Shown here piece by piece: positions 55,918 through 64,000 of a DNA stretch of 64,000 nucleotides. The DNA comes from Kitasatospora gansuensis (GTDB taxonomy: Bacteria; Actinomycetota; Actinomycetes; Streptomycetales; Streptomycetaceae). The stretch lies in NCBI RefSeq assembly GCF_014203705.1, contig NZ_JACHJR010000001.1, positions 2,542,001-2,606,000 on the forward strand, written 5' to 3'. The notes beneath the pieces were generated by a model that saw nothing but the letters and a program-made list of their open reading frames with translations, was not told the origin of the DNA and did not search any database. The translations under genes were made by a program, and so were the position numbers. Position 1 is the stretch's first letter. Each line of letters starts with the position of its first letter.

Positions 55918-57054
55918 GCGGAGGCCGGTGGAGCGGTTCAGGGCTGCGGTGAGGAGTCGGTCGATCAGTTCCGGGTAGGGCAGGCCGGTGGCTTCCCACA
56001 TCTTCGGGTAGGCGGAGATGGGGGTGAAGCCGGGCATGGTGTTGATCTCGTTGACGATCCAGCTGCCGTCGGGGAGCAGGAAGAAGTCGACCCGGGCCAG
56101 GCCCTCGCAGCCGAGGGCGTCGAAGGCGAGCACCGCCTGCCGGCGGATCTCGGCCGTCTCACGCTCCGTCAGTCGAGCGGGGATCTGCACCTCGGAGGAG
56201 TCGATGTACTTCGCCTCGAAGTCGTAGAACTCGAAGTCCCCGTCGATCAGCACCTCGGCCGGCAGGCTGGCCTTCGGGCCGTCCTCGAACTCCAGCACGC
56301 CGCACTCGATCTCGCGGCCCTGGACGCCGAGTTCGACGATCACCTTGGGGTCGTGCCGGCGGGCCTCGTCCATCGCGGCGTCCAGGTCGGCCAGGTCCTT
56401 GACCTTGCTGATGCCCATGCTGGAGCCGGCCCGGCAGGGCTTCACGAAGAGCGGCAGGCCGAGGGCGGCGATCCGCTCCCGGGCGGCGGCGCGGCCGGTC
56501 TCGGTCTCCCACTCGCGCGGGCGGACCACGGTGTAGCTGCCGACGCCGATGCCGTGCGACTCCAGGATCCGCTTGGTGAACTCCTTGTCCATGCCGGCCG
56601 CGCTGGCCAGCACGCCGGAGCCGACGTACGGGACGCCGGAGAGCTCCAGCAGGCCCTGGATGGTGCCGTCCTCGCCCCAGGGGCCGTGCAGCAGCGGCAG
56701 CACCACGTCCACCTCGCCGAGCACCTTGGGTGCGGCGCCGGGCTCGCTCCAGACCACCTCGCGGCTGGTCGGGTTGCTGGGCAGCGTGATCTGGCCCTCG
56801 GTGGACTCGGCGACGCCGTCCACGTCGGGGAGCTGCCGGTCCGTGATGGCCATCCGGGACGGTTCGTCGCCGACCAGGGCCCAGCGGCCCTCATGGGTGA
56901 TGCCGATCGGCAGCACCTCGTACTTGCTCCGGTCGATCGCCCTGAGCACGCTGCCGGCCGTGACGACCGAGATGCCGTGCTCGGAGCTGCGGCCGCCGAA
57001 GACGATCGCAACGCGCGGCTTGGCCGCGTTGGGGGAGGTCTTTTCGATGCTCAT
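55915..57054 (-). CDS. ddlA: D-alanine--D-alanine ligase
   Basis: Ddl makes the D-Ala-D-Ala dipeptide for peptidoglycan. The 379-residue ATP-grasp protein has RVAIVFGGRSSEHGISVVTAG, VLPLLHGPWGEDGTIQGLLEL, FVKPCRAGSSMGISKVKDL, GLARVDFFLLPDGSWIVNEINTMPGFTPISAYPKMW. The ATG is at 57054. It is third in plsC-gpsA-ddlA on the minus strand, with a 59-base gap to gpsA. Confidence 0.96.
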   Translation of the reverse strand: MSIEKTSPNAAKPRVAIVFGGRSSEHGISVVTAGSVLRAIDRSKYEVLPIGITHEGRWALVGDEPSRMAITDRQLPDVDGVAESTEGQITLPSNPTSREVVWSEPGAAPKVLGEVDVVLPLLHGPWGEDGTIQGLLELSGVPYVGSGVLASAAGMDKEFTKRILESHGIGVGSYTVVRPREWETETGRAAARERIAALGLPLFVKPCRAGSSMGISKVKDLADLDAAMDEARRHDPKVIVELGVQGREIECGVLEFEDGPKASLPAEVLIDGDFEFYDFEAKYIDSSEVQIPARLTERETAEIRRQAVLAFDALGCEGLARVDFFLLPDGSWIVNEINTMPGFTPISAYPKMWEATGLPYPELIDRLLTAALNRSTGLR

Positions 57055-57113
57055 ATCGTGTTCGAGACTACCGTGCGGGTGTTTCGGCGAAAGTCACCCG
57101 CGCGGTAGCGAGT

Positions 57114-58115
57114 TCAGTGGCGTTCGGGCTTCGCCGACCTGGCCATCAGCCCGGCCAGCACTTCCTGGGTGGGCCGCCCGTGGTGCACCACGTCCACCAC
57201 GGCCGCCACGATCGGCATGTCGACCCCGTGCCGGCGGGCCAGGTCGAGCACCGACTCACAGGACTTGACGCCCTCGGCGGTCTGCTTGGTGGCGGCGATG
57301 GTCTCCTCGACCGTCATGCCGCGGCCGAGGTTGGTGCCGAAGGTGTGGTTGCGGGAGAGCGGCGAGGAGCAGGTCGCCACCAGGTCGCCCATCCCGGCCA
57401 GCCCGGCGAAGGTGTGCGGGTCGGCGCCCAGGGTCAGCCCGAGCCGGGTGATCTCGGCCAGTCCGCGGGTCATCAGGGTGGCCTTGGTGTTGTCGCCCAG
57501 GCCCATCCCGTCGGCCATCCCGACCGCCAGGCCGATCACGTTCTTCACCGCGCCGCCGAGCTCGCAGCCGACCACGTCGGTGTTGGTGTACGGGCGGAAG
57601 TACGGCGTGTGGCAGGCCGTCTGGAGCCGCTTGGCGATCAGCTCGTCGGTGCAGGCCACCACGCTGGCGGCGGGCTGCCGGTTGGCGATCTCCAGGGCCA
57701 GGTTGGGGCCGCTGACCACCGCGACCCGCTCGGGGCCGACCTTGGCGACCTCCTGGATCACCTCGGACATCCGCTTGGCGGTGCCGAGTTCGATGCCCTT
57801 CATGAGCGAGACCAGCACGGTGTCGGGGCCGAGCAGCGGCGCCCAGGCGGCGAGGTTCTGACGGAGGGTCTGGGAGGGCACGGCGAGCACCGCGAACTCC
57901 GCCCCGGCCAGCGCCTCGGCCGGGTCGGTGGTGGCCCGGACGGTCTCCGCCAGCCGGGTGTCCGGCAGGTAGTCCGGGTTGACGTGGGTCGCGTTGATCG
58001 CGTCCACCAGCTCCTGGCGGCGGCCCCAGAGGGTCACCTCGCAGCCGGCGTCGGCCAGGATCATCGCGAAGGCGGTCCCCCAGGACCCGGTCCCGAACAC
58101 GGCGCAGCGGGTCAC
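57114..58115 (-). CDS. gpsA: Glycerol-3-phosphate dehydrogenase [NAD(P)+] GpsA
   Basis: GpsA makes sn-glycerol 3-phosphate for phospholipids. The 333-residue protein has the dinucleotide motif AVFGTGSWGTAFAMILADAG, FAVLAVPSQTLRQNL, LVSLMKGIELGTAKRMSEV, VSGPNLALEIANRQP and GCELGGAVKNVIGLAVGMADGMGLGDNTKATLMTRGL. The GTG at 58115 overlaps the plsC stop (GTGA). The product feeds the acyltransferase encoded just upstream. Confidence 0.97.
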   Translation of the reverse strand: MTRCAVFGTGSWGTAFAMILADAGCEVTLWGRRQELVDAINATHVNPDYLPDTRLAETVRATTDPAEALAGAEFAVLAVPSQTLRQNLAAWAPLLGPDTVLVSLMKGIELGTAKRMSEVIQEVAKVGPERVAVVSGPNLALEIANRQPAASVVACTDELIAKRLQTACHTPYFRPYTNTDVVGCELGGAVKNVIGLAVGMADGMGLGDNTKATLMTRGLAEITRLGLTLGADPHTFAGLAGMGDLVATCSSPLSRNHTFGTNLGRGMTVEETIAATKQTAEGVKSCESVLDLARRHGVDMPIVAAVVDVVHHGRPTQEVLAGLMARSAKPERH

Positions 58116-58930
58116 TTGGTGCTCTCTTCGTCGTTCCGGTGGCCCGCGGCGCGGTCCTTCTTGGCGGCGTGGTCCTCGGCCCGTTGCTGGGCCGCCTTCC
58201 GCATGTCGTAGCGCTCGGCCGGCGGCTGCTCACCGCGGATCCCCGCGAGCACCTCGGTGATCGCGGTCATGATGTCCTCGGTGGCGTCCCGCAGCACCTC
58301 GGCGGTCAGTTCCTGGCCCTGGTACCGGGTCAGATCGACCGGCGGCCCGGCCGCCACGGTCACCTTGTGCCGGGGGAAGAGGTTCAACTTGCCCTTCCCG
58401 CCCCGGCCGTACGGCGGGATGATCTCGTGCGCGCCCCAGTGCGCGACCGGGATCACCGGCGCGCCGGTCATCAGCGCGACCCGGGCCGCGCCGCTCTTGC
58501 CGGTCATCGGCCAGACGTCCGGGTCCCGGGTGAGGGTGCCCTCGGGGTAGAACTGCACGCACTGGCCCTGCTCGACGGCGGCGATCGCGGCCCGGAACGC
58601 CTTGGACGCGTCGGTGGAGTCGCGGAACACCGGGATCTGGCCGGTCTTCCTCAGCATGAAGCCGATGAACGGCACCGAGAACACCCCGGCCTTGCCGAGC
58701 ATCCGGGGCGGCCGGCCGCTGTTGTACTGCCAGTGCGCGTAGATCAGCGGATCGATCAGCGAGTTGTGGTTCACCACCACCAGGAAGCCGCCCCGCTCGG
58801 GCAGATGCTCCCACCCGTGCCAGTCCGGCTTCACCAGGGCGGTGGTCACCGGCTTCACGAGCGCGGCCGCGAACCGGTACCAGATCCCGTAGTCCGCGTT
58901 GCCGAACCTGGCGTACGAGCGGCGAGCCAC
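58112..58930 (-). CDS. plsC: 1-acyl-sn-glycerol-3-phosphate acyltransferase (PlsC-like)
   Basis: The 272-residue membrane-associated acyltransferase has the catalytic HX4D motif in VVVNHNSLIDPLIYAHW and the substrate motif QFYPEGTLTRDPDVWPM, with GKAGVFSVPFIGFMLRKTGQIPV between them. It uses acyl donors to make phosphatidic acid. The end is a Lys/Glu-rich tail. The GTG at 58930 has AGGAG upstream. It is the first gene before gpsA. Confidence 0.94.
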   Translation of the reverse strand: MARRSYARFGNADYGIWYRFAAALVKPVTTALVKPDWHGWEHLPERGGFLVVVNHNSLIDPLIYAHWQYNSGRPPRMLGKAGVFSVPFIGFMLRKTGQIPVFRDSTDASKAFRAAIAAVEQGQCVQFYPEGTLTRDPDVWPMTGKSGAARVALMTGAPVIPVAHWGAHEIIPPYGRGGKGKLNLFPRHKVTVAAGPPVDLTRYQGQELTAEVLRDATEDIMTAITEVLAGIRGEQPPAERYDMRKAAQQRAEDHAAKKDRAAGHRNDEESTK

Positions 58931-59118
58931 TCCTGCTCCTCTTCATCGGGCTGCGGCACGTGGGGTGCCGCAGGTCGTTCGTCGCCCCTCCGGGCGCGGA
59001 CCAGTCTCACCACTGGCCCTGCCGCTGTCGAGCGGCTTACCGGGCCGTCCCCGGCACGCGCGCAGCACACCTCGGTCCGGCCGGGCCGCCTGGTCAGGGG
59101 TCCGCCACCGGCGCAAGA

Positions 59119-59811
59119 ATGGCGCCGATGACCCAGGACACCGTACGCCCCGCAGTGCCGCCCGCGCCCGCGCCCCACCCCGAGTGGTCGCTGGTGTTGC
59201 CGGTGAAGCCGCTCGCCCTGGCGAAGAGCCGGCTGGCGCCGTACGCCGGTGCGCGGCGGCCCGCGCTGGCCCTGGCGTTCGCGCTGGACACGGTGACGGC
59301 CGCGCTGGCCTGTCCGCTGGTGGCCCGGGTGCTGGTGGTCACCCAGGACGCGGTGGCCGGGGCGTGGTTGGCCCGGCTGGGGGCGCTGGTGGTGGCGGAC
59401 GAGCCGGGTGGCGGGCTCAACGCGGCGCTGACGCACGGCGCCGAGCTGGCCCGGCGGCTGGCTCCGGACGCCCCGTTGGCGGCGCTCTCGGCCGATCTGC
59501 CCGCCCTGCGCAGCGCGGAGCTGGCCCAAGTGCTGGCCGCCGCCGCGGCGGCCGGTGGGCGGTCCTTCCTGGCCGACTCCCCCGGGCTCGGCACCACGCT
59601 GCTGGCCTGTCAGCGGGGCCACGCGCTGGCGCCCCGGTTCGGCGACGGATCGCGGGCCGGGCACGCGGCCGGTGGCGCGGTCGAGCTCAGCCCGGGCGAA
59701 GTGCCCTCGGTGCGCCGGGACGTGGACACCGGGGAGGACCTGCGGGAGGCGCTGGCGCTCGGCGTCGGGCGGCACACCGCCGCGGTCGCCTGCGCGCCGG
59801 TCTGCTCCTGA
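59119..59811 (+). CDS. cofC: Phospholactate/phosphoenolpyruvate guanylyltransferase CofC
   Basis: CofC supplies the guanylylated three-carbon donor for coenzyme F420. The 230-residue nucleotidyltransferase has WSLVLPVKPLALAKSRLAPYAG, VLVVTQDAVAGAWLARLGALVVADEPGGGLNAAL, LAALSADLPALRSAELAQVL and RDVDTGEDLREAL, as in the family. The ATG at 59119 or 59128 may start it. It is divergent from plsC. Confidence 0.9.
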   Translation: MAPMTQDTVRPAVPPAPAPHPEWSLVLPVKPLALAKSRLAPYAGARRPALALAFALDTVTAALACPLVARVLVVTQDAVAGAWLARLGALVVADEPGGGLNAALTHGAELARRLAPDAPLAALSADLPALRSAELAQVLAAAAAAGGRSFLADSPGLGTTLLACQRGHALAPRFGDGSRAGHAAGGAVELSPGEVPSVRRDVDTGEDLREALALGVGRHTAAVACAPVCS

Positions 59812-59841
59812 CCGCGTCCGGCCCGTCGCTATGCTGCTGGC

Positions 59842-60069
59842 ATGCAGGCCACCTCGTACACCTTCGACCCAGCCACCCGCACCGGCTCGGTCCTCCTGGA
59901 CGACGGCACCCCCGTCCCGTTCGACGCCCCGGCCTTCGACGCGGGCGGCCTGCGGCTGCTCCGCCCGGGCCAGCGCCTGCGGATCCGCACCGAGGGCACC
60001 GGCGAGGCCCGCCGGGTGGTCTTCCTCACCCTGCAGACCTTCCCGGACCCGGCGGACCAGGCGAACTGA
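59842..60069 (+). CDS. Small OB-fold/cold-shock-like protein
   Basis: The 75-residue protein reads as five short beta strands: TSYTFDPATRTGSVLLDDGTPVPF, LRLLRPGQRLRIRTEG and ARRVVFLTLQTF. This resembles cold-shock/OB proteins without the RNP motifs. It follows cofC by 30 bases. I recall homologues in other streptomycetes annotated as hypothetical. Confidence 0.75.
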   Translation: MQATSYTFDPATRTGSVLLDDGTPVPFDAPAFDAGGLRLLRPGQRLRIRTEGTGEARRVVFLTLQTFPDPADQAN

Positions 60070-60081
60070 CGCCCGCTCCGA

Positions 60082-60345
60082 TCAGGGCCGGCTCACCTGG
60101 ATCAGGTGGGAGCGGCCGCCGATCGCGAAGCTGAGGGTCAACTCGCCGTCGCGGTCGAGGAATTCGGTGACCCGTTCGACCGCTCCCTCGCCGAGGAAGA
60201 AGCGGTAGGCCTCGTACTGGGTCCAGCCCAGCGGCAGTACCCGGAGGGCCTGCCAGAGGGCCGCCAGGGCGTCCGGGAGGTGCTGGAAGGTCGCGGGTGG
60301 GGCGATGTCCTCGATGGACACGGTGTAGCCCCCGGTGGTCGTCAC
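60082..60345 (-). CDS. Small hypothetical protein
   Basis: The 87-residue protein begins TTTGGYTVSIEDIAPPATFQHL and has a helix (LPDALAALWQALRVLPLGW), then EFLDRDGELTLSFAIGGRSHLIQV. No domain recognised. Its GTG overlaps the stop of the upstream small gene (GTGA), so the two are coupled. The pair is divergent from a GntR gene and probably part of its regulon. Confidence 0.65.
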   Translation of the reverse strand: MTTTGGYTVSIEDIAPPATFQHLPDALAALWQALRVLPLGWTQYEAYRFFLGEGAVERVTEFLDRDGELTLSFAIGGRSHLIQVSRP

Positions 60346-60596
60346 TGCGTCGGCTCCTGCTCGTGGTCGCGGTCGAAGTCGGCCCAGACCCGCTCGGCGG
60401 TGTCGGTCCGGTCATGGCCGAAGCGGTCCGCCCCGGCCAGCAGATCCAGCACCGTGAGCTGTGCGTCGGCGCTCAGCCCAGCCGGCAGCACCAGGTACAG
60501 CCGCCATCCGCCGTCGAGCCTGAGGCGGACCCTGGGCCGTCCCCCGGTGGCTCTGGCCAGCCGGTTCGCAACGTCAAACACGCTGGTGGTTCGCAC
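60342..60596 (-). CDS. Small hypothetical protein
   Basis: The 84-residue protein begins MRTTSVFDVANRLARATGG and contains a beta hairpin (RVRLRLDGGWRLYLVLPAG) followed by a helix (DAQLTVLDLLAGADRFGHDRTDTAERVW). No domain recognised. It is the first gene of a two-gene minus-strand unit divergent from the GntR regulator; the AT-rich palindrome at 60636-60653 lies 40 bases upstream. Confidence 0.65.
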   Translation of the reverse strand: MRTTSVFDVANRLARATGGRPRVRLRLDGGWRLYLVLPAGLSADAQLTVLDLLAGADRFGHDRTDTAERVWADFDRDHEQEPTQ

Positions 60597-60635
60597 GCAA
60601 CGACTCTCCCCGCGAGCAGCTGGTCACGGAACGTA

Positions 60636-60672
60636 AATCTAAGTAATTAGATTCCACCTGATGCATTAGATT
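60636..60672. promoter_or_regulatory. AT-rich palindromic operator, probable GntR binding site
   Basis: AATCTAA-GTAA-TTAGATT at 60636-60653 is a perfect palindrome, and a third TTAGATT follows at 60666-60672. The stretch is strikingly AT-rich compared with its surroundings and lies between the divergent small-gene pair and the GntR gene. Confidence 0.65.
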
Positions 60673-60735
60673 GTCAACGCTGAATCACCCGCCCTGCCGA
60701 ACCGGCCGGGTCGTGCCTGCCGCCGGGAGAGCCAG

Positions 60736-61494
60736 ATGTCACCTGCTGAGCGCCAGTACCAGCGCATCGCCGCCGACCTGCGCCGCCGCATCGGCCTGGG
60801 CGAGTGGCAGACCGGCGACGTCCTGCCCTCCCGCGCCAAGTTGGCGATCGAGTACGCCGTCGACGCGAACGTGCTCCAGCGCGCCCAGCAGCTGCTGATC
60901 ACCGAGGGCCTGCTGGAGGGACGCACCGGCTCCGGCACGTACGTCCGCCGCCCCGTGCCGCGGCGCGCGATGGTCCGCTCCCGGATCGGTGCCCCGGTGT
61001 CCTTCCGGGCCGACCTGGGCGCGATCGACGGCACCGGCAGCTGGGAGTCCAGCACCGACACCAACAGCCCGGCCCCGCAGCGGGTGGCCGCCCGGCTGGG
61101 CGTCGAGCCCGGGGCGCCGACGGTGCACACCGTGTACGAGTTCCTGATCGACAGTCAGCCCGTCCTGCTCGCCAACAGCTGGGAGCCGCTGGCGCTGACC
61201 CAGGGCTCGCCGGTGATCTGCCCCGAGTACGGCCCGCTGGCCGGCCAGGGCGTGGTGCGGCGGATGGCGGAGATCGGGGTGCGGGTGGAGCGCGCGGTGG
61301 AGCGGACCCGCCCCTCCCGCGCCACCGCGACCCAGGCCAACCTGCTCGGCGTCTCGGCCGGCGACCTGGTGACGTTGATCGAGCGCACTCACTACGACCA
61401 GGACGGGCGCGCGGTGGAGACCGCCGAACTGGTCGTGCCGGATTCGCGCTGGGACATCAGTTACGAACTCCCGATCGGGCGTCAGGAGTCATGA
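60736..61494 (+). CDS. GntR family transcriptional regulator (HutC/UTRA type)
   Basis: The 252-residue protein has a GntR winged helix at 7-72 (YQRIAADLRRRIGLGEWQTGDVLPSRAKLA, then QLLITEGLLEGRTGSGTYV) and a UTRA ligand domain at about 95-245 (VHTVYEFLIDSQPVLLANSWEPL, RTRPSRATATQANLLGVSAGDLVTLIERTHYD). The ligand is unknown. The ATG at 60736 has GGGAGA upstream. It is divergent from two small genes with a shared operator-like palindrome. Confidence 0.9.
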   Translation: MSPAERQYQRIAADLRRRIGLGEWQTGDVLPSRAKLAIEYAVDANVLQRAQQLLITEGLLEGRTGSGTYVRRPVPRRAMVRSRIGAPVSFRADLGAIDGTGSWESSTDTNSPAPQRVAARLGVEPGAPTVHTVYEFLIDSQPVLLANSWEPLALTQGSPVICPEYGPLAGQGVVRRMAEIGVRVERAVERTRPSRATATQANLLGVSAGDLVTLIERTHYDQDGRAVETAELVVPDSRWDISYELPIGRQES

Positions 61495-61501
61495 CGGAAA
61501 A

Positions 61502-61553
61502 GAGCCGTGGCGGCTCGCTCCGGGAATGACCCGGATGCGAGCCGCCACGGCTC
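61502..61553. terminator. Strong bidirectional hairpin between gntR and hupS
   Basis: GAGCCGTGGCGGCTCGC (61502-61518) is complementary to 61537-61553 (17 bp). The loop holds a further six-base stem TCCGGG/CCCGGA. It lies between convergent stops. Confidence 0.75.
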
Positions 61554-61594
61554 ACGGCGGATTGACCCGCCGTCGGTTTGACCGATCGCCAGAA

Positions 61595-62311
61595 CTACTT
61601 GGCGGTGGACCGGCGCGCGGTGGTCTTCCGCGTGGCGGTCTTCTTGGCGGGGGCGGTCTTCTTCGCCGTCGCCGTCGCCTTCTTGGCGGGAGCGGCCTTC
61701 TTGGCCGCCGCGGTGGTCTTGGCCGGGGTGGCCTTCTTGACCGCGGTGGTCTTCTTCGCGGCCGTGGTCTTGCCGGCCGCCGCCGTCTTCTTGACCGCGG
61801 TCGCCTTCTTGGCGGCGGTCGCGGTGGTCTTCTTCGCCGCGGTGGTCTTGGCCGCCGTGGTCTTCGCCGCGGTGGTGGCCTTCTTGGCCGCGGTGCGCTT
61901 GGCCGGAGCGGCGGCAGCGGCGGTGGCGGCGCGCTTGGTGGCGGCGCGCTTGACGGCAGCGGTGGTGCCGCTCTTGCCCGGGGTCAGCGAGCCCTTGGGG
62001 GCCTTCTTGACCGAGGGGCCCTCCTTCGGCAGCTTCTTGCTGCCGCTGACCAGGTCCTTGAAGCCCTGGCCGGGACGGAACCGCGGCACGGCGGTCTTCT
62101 TGACCTTGACCTTCTCGCCGGTCTGCGGGTTACGGGCGAACCGCGCGGAGCGGTCGACCTTCTCGAAGGTGCCGAAGCCGGTGACCGACACCCGGTCACC
62201 GGCCACAACGGCACGCACCATGGTGTCGAGCACTGCGTCGACGGCCTCTGCGGCAGCCTTGCGACCGCCCAGCTGCTCGGCCACCGCTTCGACAAGCTGA
62301 GCCTTGTTCAC
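61595..62311 (-). CDS. hupS: HU-family DNA-binding protein HupS with Lys/Ala-rich tail
   Basis: HupS compacts DNA, mainly in spores. The 238-residue protein has an HU domain at 1-93 (NKAQLVEAVAEQLGGRKAAAEAV, GFGTFEKVDRSARFARNPQTGE). A tail of about 145 residues follows, made of Lys/Ala/Thr repeats of the KKTTA/AAKKA kind, similar to histone H1-like tails. The GTG at 62311 has AAGGGGA upstream. It is convergent with the GntR gene. Confidence 0.94.
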   Translation of the reverse strand: MNKAQLVEAVAEQLGGRKAAAEAVDAVLDTMVRAVVAGDRVSVTGFGTFEKVDRSARFARNPQTGEKVKVKKTAVPRFRPGQGFKDLVSGSKKLPKEGPSVKKAPKGSLTPGKSGTTAAVKRAATKRAATAAAAAPAKRTAAKKATTAAKTTAAKTTAAKKTTATAAKKATAVKKTAAAGKTTAAKKTTAVKKATPAKTTAAAKKAAPAKKATATAKKTAPAKKTATRKTTARRSTAK

Positions 62312-62444
62312 GTCTTCCCCTTCGGAAACGGGCGCCGGATGATTCCATCCGTTCATTTCGCACGTTAGGTATGTATCTGCGGACTTTCAATTACCAAACG
62401 CGCGAATCACCCTAGTGTCGCAATGGATTTGCGCGTCCGGGACC

Positions 62445-62726
62445 TCACCCGAGAGGCAGGCGCCCCTCGTCGAGGTCTTGCACAAAGCGCGCCAACCGCC
62501 TTGCCGCCCCCGGAAGATCGCGCTTGGCGGTCTCCGTGACGATCAACAGTTGACGGGTGAGAGCGGTCTTTGCCTCCGTTGACACGTTCAGCGCATGAAC
62601 GCGGTCATGAGCCTGCTTCAACCGCTCGGCCACCAGCGCGAAGAGCGCGGTGACTTCCGGGTCGCCCATCCCCTCCGAGGACGCTGGTTCGCAGTCCCCG
62701 TACGGAGGTTCATGGTGCCGGTGCAT
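62445..62726 (-). CDS. Small helical hypothetical protein
   Basis: The 93-residue protein has an N-terminal low-complexity part and then a helical segment GDPEVTALFALVAERLKQAHD, a turn, and ARRLARFVQDLDEGRL. The ATG at 62726 has no strong ribosome site. The ATG at 62669, starting MGDPEVTALF, is a serious alternative with GGAGG two bases upstream. No function recognised; it lies between leuD and hupS on the same strand. Confidence 0.6.
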   Translation of the reverse strand: MHRHHEPPYGDCEPASSEGMGDPEVTALFALVAERLKQAHDRVHALNVSTEAKTALTRQLLIVTETAKRDLPGAARRLARFVQDLDEGRLPLG

Positions 62727-62803
62727 GCAACGATTGTGCCATCTGTACGGAGTTGCGCTGCCCGGGGGTTTATCCGGAGCTCAACTCGGGCCCGGAACAG
62801 ACC

Positions 62804-62835
62804 GATGGCCCACCCCTCGGGAGGGGTGGGCCATC
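62804..62835 (-). terminator. Terminator hairpin after leuD
   Basis: GATGGCCCACCCCTC (62804-62818) pairs with GAGGGGTGGGCCATC (62821-62835). It begins 25 bases after the leuD stop on the minus strand. Confidence 0.65.
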
Positions 62836-62860
62836 CGGCGGACCGTCAGGAATCGAGGGC

Positions 62861-63457
62861 TCAGAGGACCGGCAGCGTACGCGGCTTGAAGCTCGGCCTG
62901 GTGGCCTCGAACTCGGCGATGTCGCCCTCGTTCTGGAGCGTGATGCTGATGTCGTCCAGGCCGTTGAGCAGACGCCAGCGGACGTTGTCGTCCAACTCGA
63001 AGGAGGCGGTCACGCCCTCGGCGCGGACCTCCCTGGTCTCCAGGTCAACGGTGATCTCGGCGGTCGGGTCGGCCTCGGTCAGCGCCCAGAGCTGATCCAC
63101 CGTCTCCTGCGGCAGCAGCACGGTGAGCAGACCGTTCTTCAGCGAGTTACCGCGGAAGATGTCGGCGAATCGGGACGAGATGACGGCCTGGAAACCGTAG
63201 TTCTGAAGTGCCCAGACCGCATGTTCGCGCGAGGAACCGGTACCGAACTCCGGACCGGCCACCAGCACTGAGGCGCCCTGCCGCTCGGGCTGGTTGAGGA
63301 CGAACTCGGAATCCTTGCGCCAGGCCTCGAACAGCCCGTCCTCGAATCCGGTTCGGGTGACCTTCTTCAGCCAGTGCGCCGGGATGATCTGGTCGGTGTC
63401 GACATTGCTGCGGCGCAGCGGAACGGCCCGGCCGGTGTGCGTGGTGAACTTCTCCAT
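62861..63457 (-). CDS. leuD: 3-isopropylmalate dehydratase small subunit LeuD
   Basis: LeuD and LeuC convert 2-isopropylmalate to 3-isopropylmalate in leucine synthesis. The 198-residue protein has [26 protein letters not shown], the swivel motif [43 protein letters not shown] and [21 protein letters not shown]. It starts six bases after the leuC stop. Confidence 0.97.
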   Translation of the reverse strand: MEKFTTHTGRAVPLRRSNVDTDQIIPAHWLKKVTRTGFEDGLFEAWRKDSEFVLNQPERQGASVLVAGPEFGTGSSREHAVWALQNYGFQAVISSRFADIFRGNSLKNGLLTVLLPQETVDQLWALTEADPTAEITVDLETREVRAEGVTASFELDDNVRWRLLNGLDDISITLQNEGDIAEFEATRPSFKPRTLPVL

Positions 63458-63463
63458 GGCTGC

Positions 63464-64000
<537 letters not shown>

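Overview
This window is a stretch of very GC-rich actinobacterial core chromosome. Gene content and order point to Streptomycetaceae (Streptomyces or Kitasatospora). It contains the sporulation sigma factor WhiG, four tandem type I signal peptidases, the amtB-glnK-glnD nitrogen cluster next to an NsdA-type regulator, HU with a long Lys/Ala tail (HupS), and third codon positions that are almost always G or C. It holds about 60 protein genes, most on the minus strand. I found no tRNA or rRNA gene, CRISPR array, insertion sequence or prophage gene.

Layout. 1-6.1 kb: M23 peptidase (cut at the left edge), TetR regulator, whiG, and the DNA-processing run dprA-comM-yraN. 6.2-11.2 kb: DUF2469, NUDIX hydrolase and four signal peptidases. 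11.2-14.0 kb: ribosome and tRNA maturation operon rpsP-khpA-rimM-trmD-rplS. 14.3-20.3 kb: SprT-like protein, proS, a methyltransferase, an FtsH protease and a GNAT enzyme. 20.4-30.5 kb: ffh and ftsY (signal recognition particle pathway) flanking glnD-glnK-amtB, nsdA and a degenerate primase-polymerase protein. 30.6-36.8 kb: NCS1 permease, smc, a small coiled-coil gene and acyP. 36.9-40.2 kb: a four-gene set with WXG100/type VII-like proteins. 40.4-49.5 kb: membrane transporter, mutM, rnc, rpmF, DUF177, a DivIVA-like coiled-coil protein, coaD, rsmD and recG. 49.6-57.1 kb: FakA-like kinase, rpmB, thiD, pfkA, thiL, a RAM-domain protein, DUF3515 and ddlA. 57.1-64.0 kb: gpsA, plsC, cofC, small hypothetical genes with a GntR regulator, hupS, leuD and leuC (cut at the right edge).

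How the genes work together. Many neighbours form short minus-strand operons with ATGA/GTGA stop-start overlaps (nudix/DUF2469, amtB/glnK, plsC/gpsA, the type VII-like set). Themes are translation and protein export (SRP, signal peptidases, ribosomal proteins, ProRS), nitrogen sensing (a GlnR-like box before amtB), chromosome organisation (Smc, HupS, DprA, ComM, RecG), cell-envelope precursors (Ddl, PlsC, GpsA) and cofactor synthesis (ThiD/ThiL, CoaD, CofC).

The least explained signal is a 115-117 bp element with perfect 16-bp inverted ends and a strongly conserved interior. It occurs three times (about 29.2, 41.3 and 55.8 kb), each time exactly between two convergent genes. Other points of interest are a pair of perfect TTATCCACA (DnaA-type) boxes near 6.1 kb, a degenerate PrimPol protein, a type VII-like cassette without secretion machinery, an AT-rich palindromic operator beside a GntR gene, and a 31-residue internal repeat in the DivIVA-like protein.
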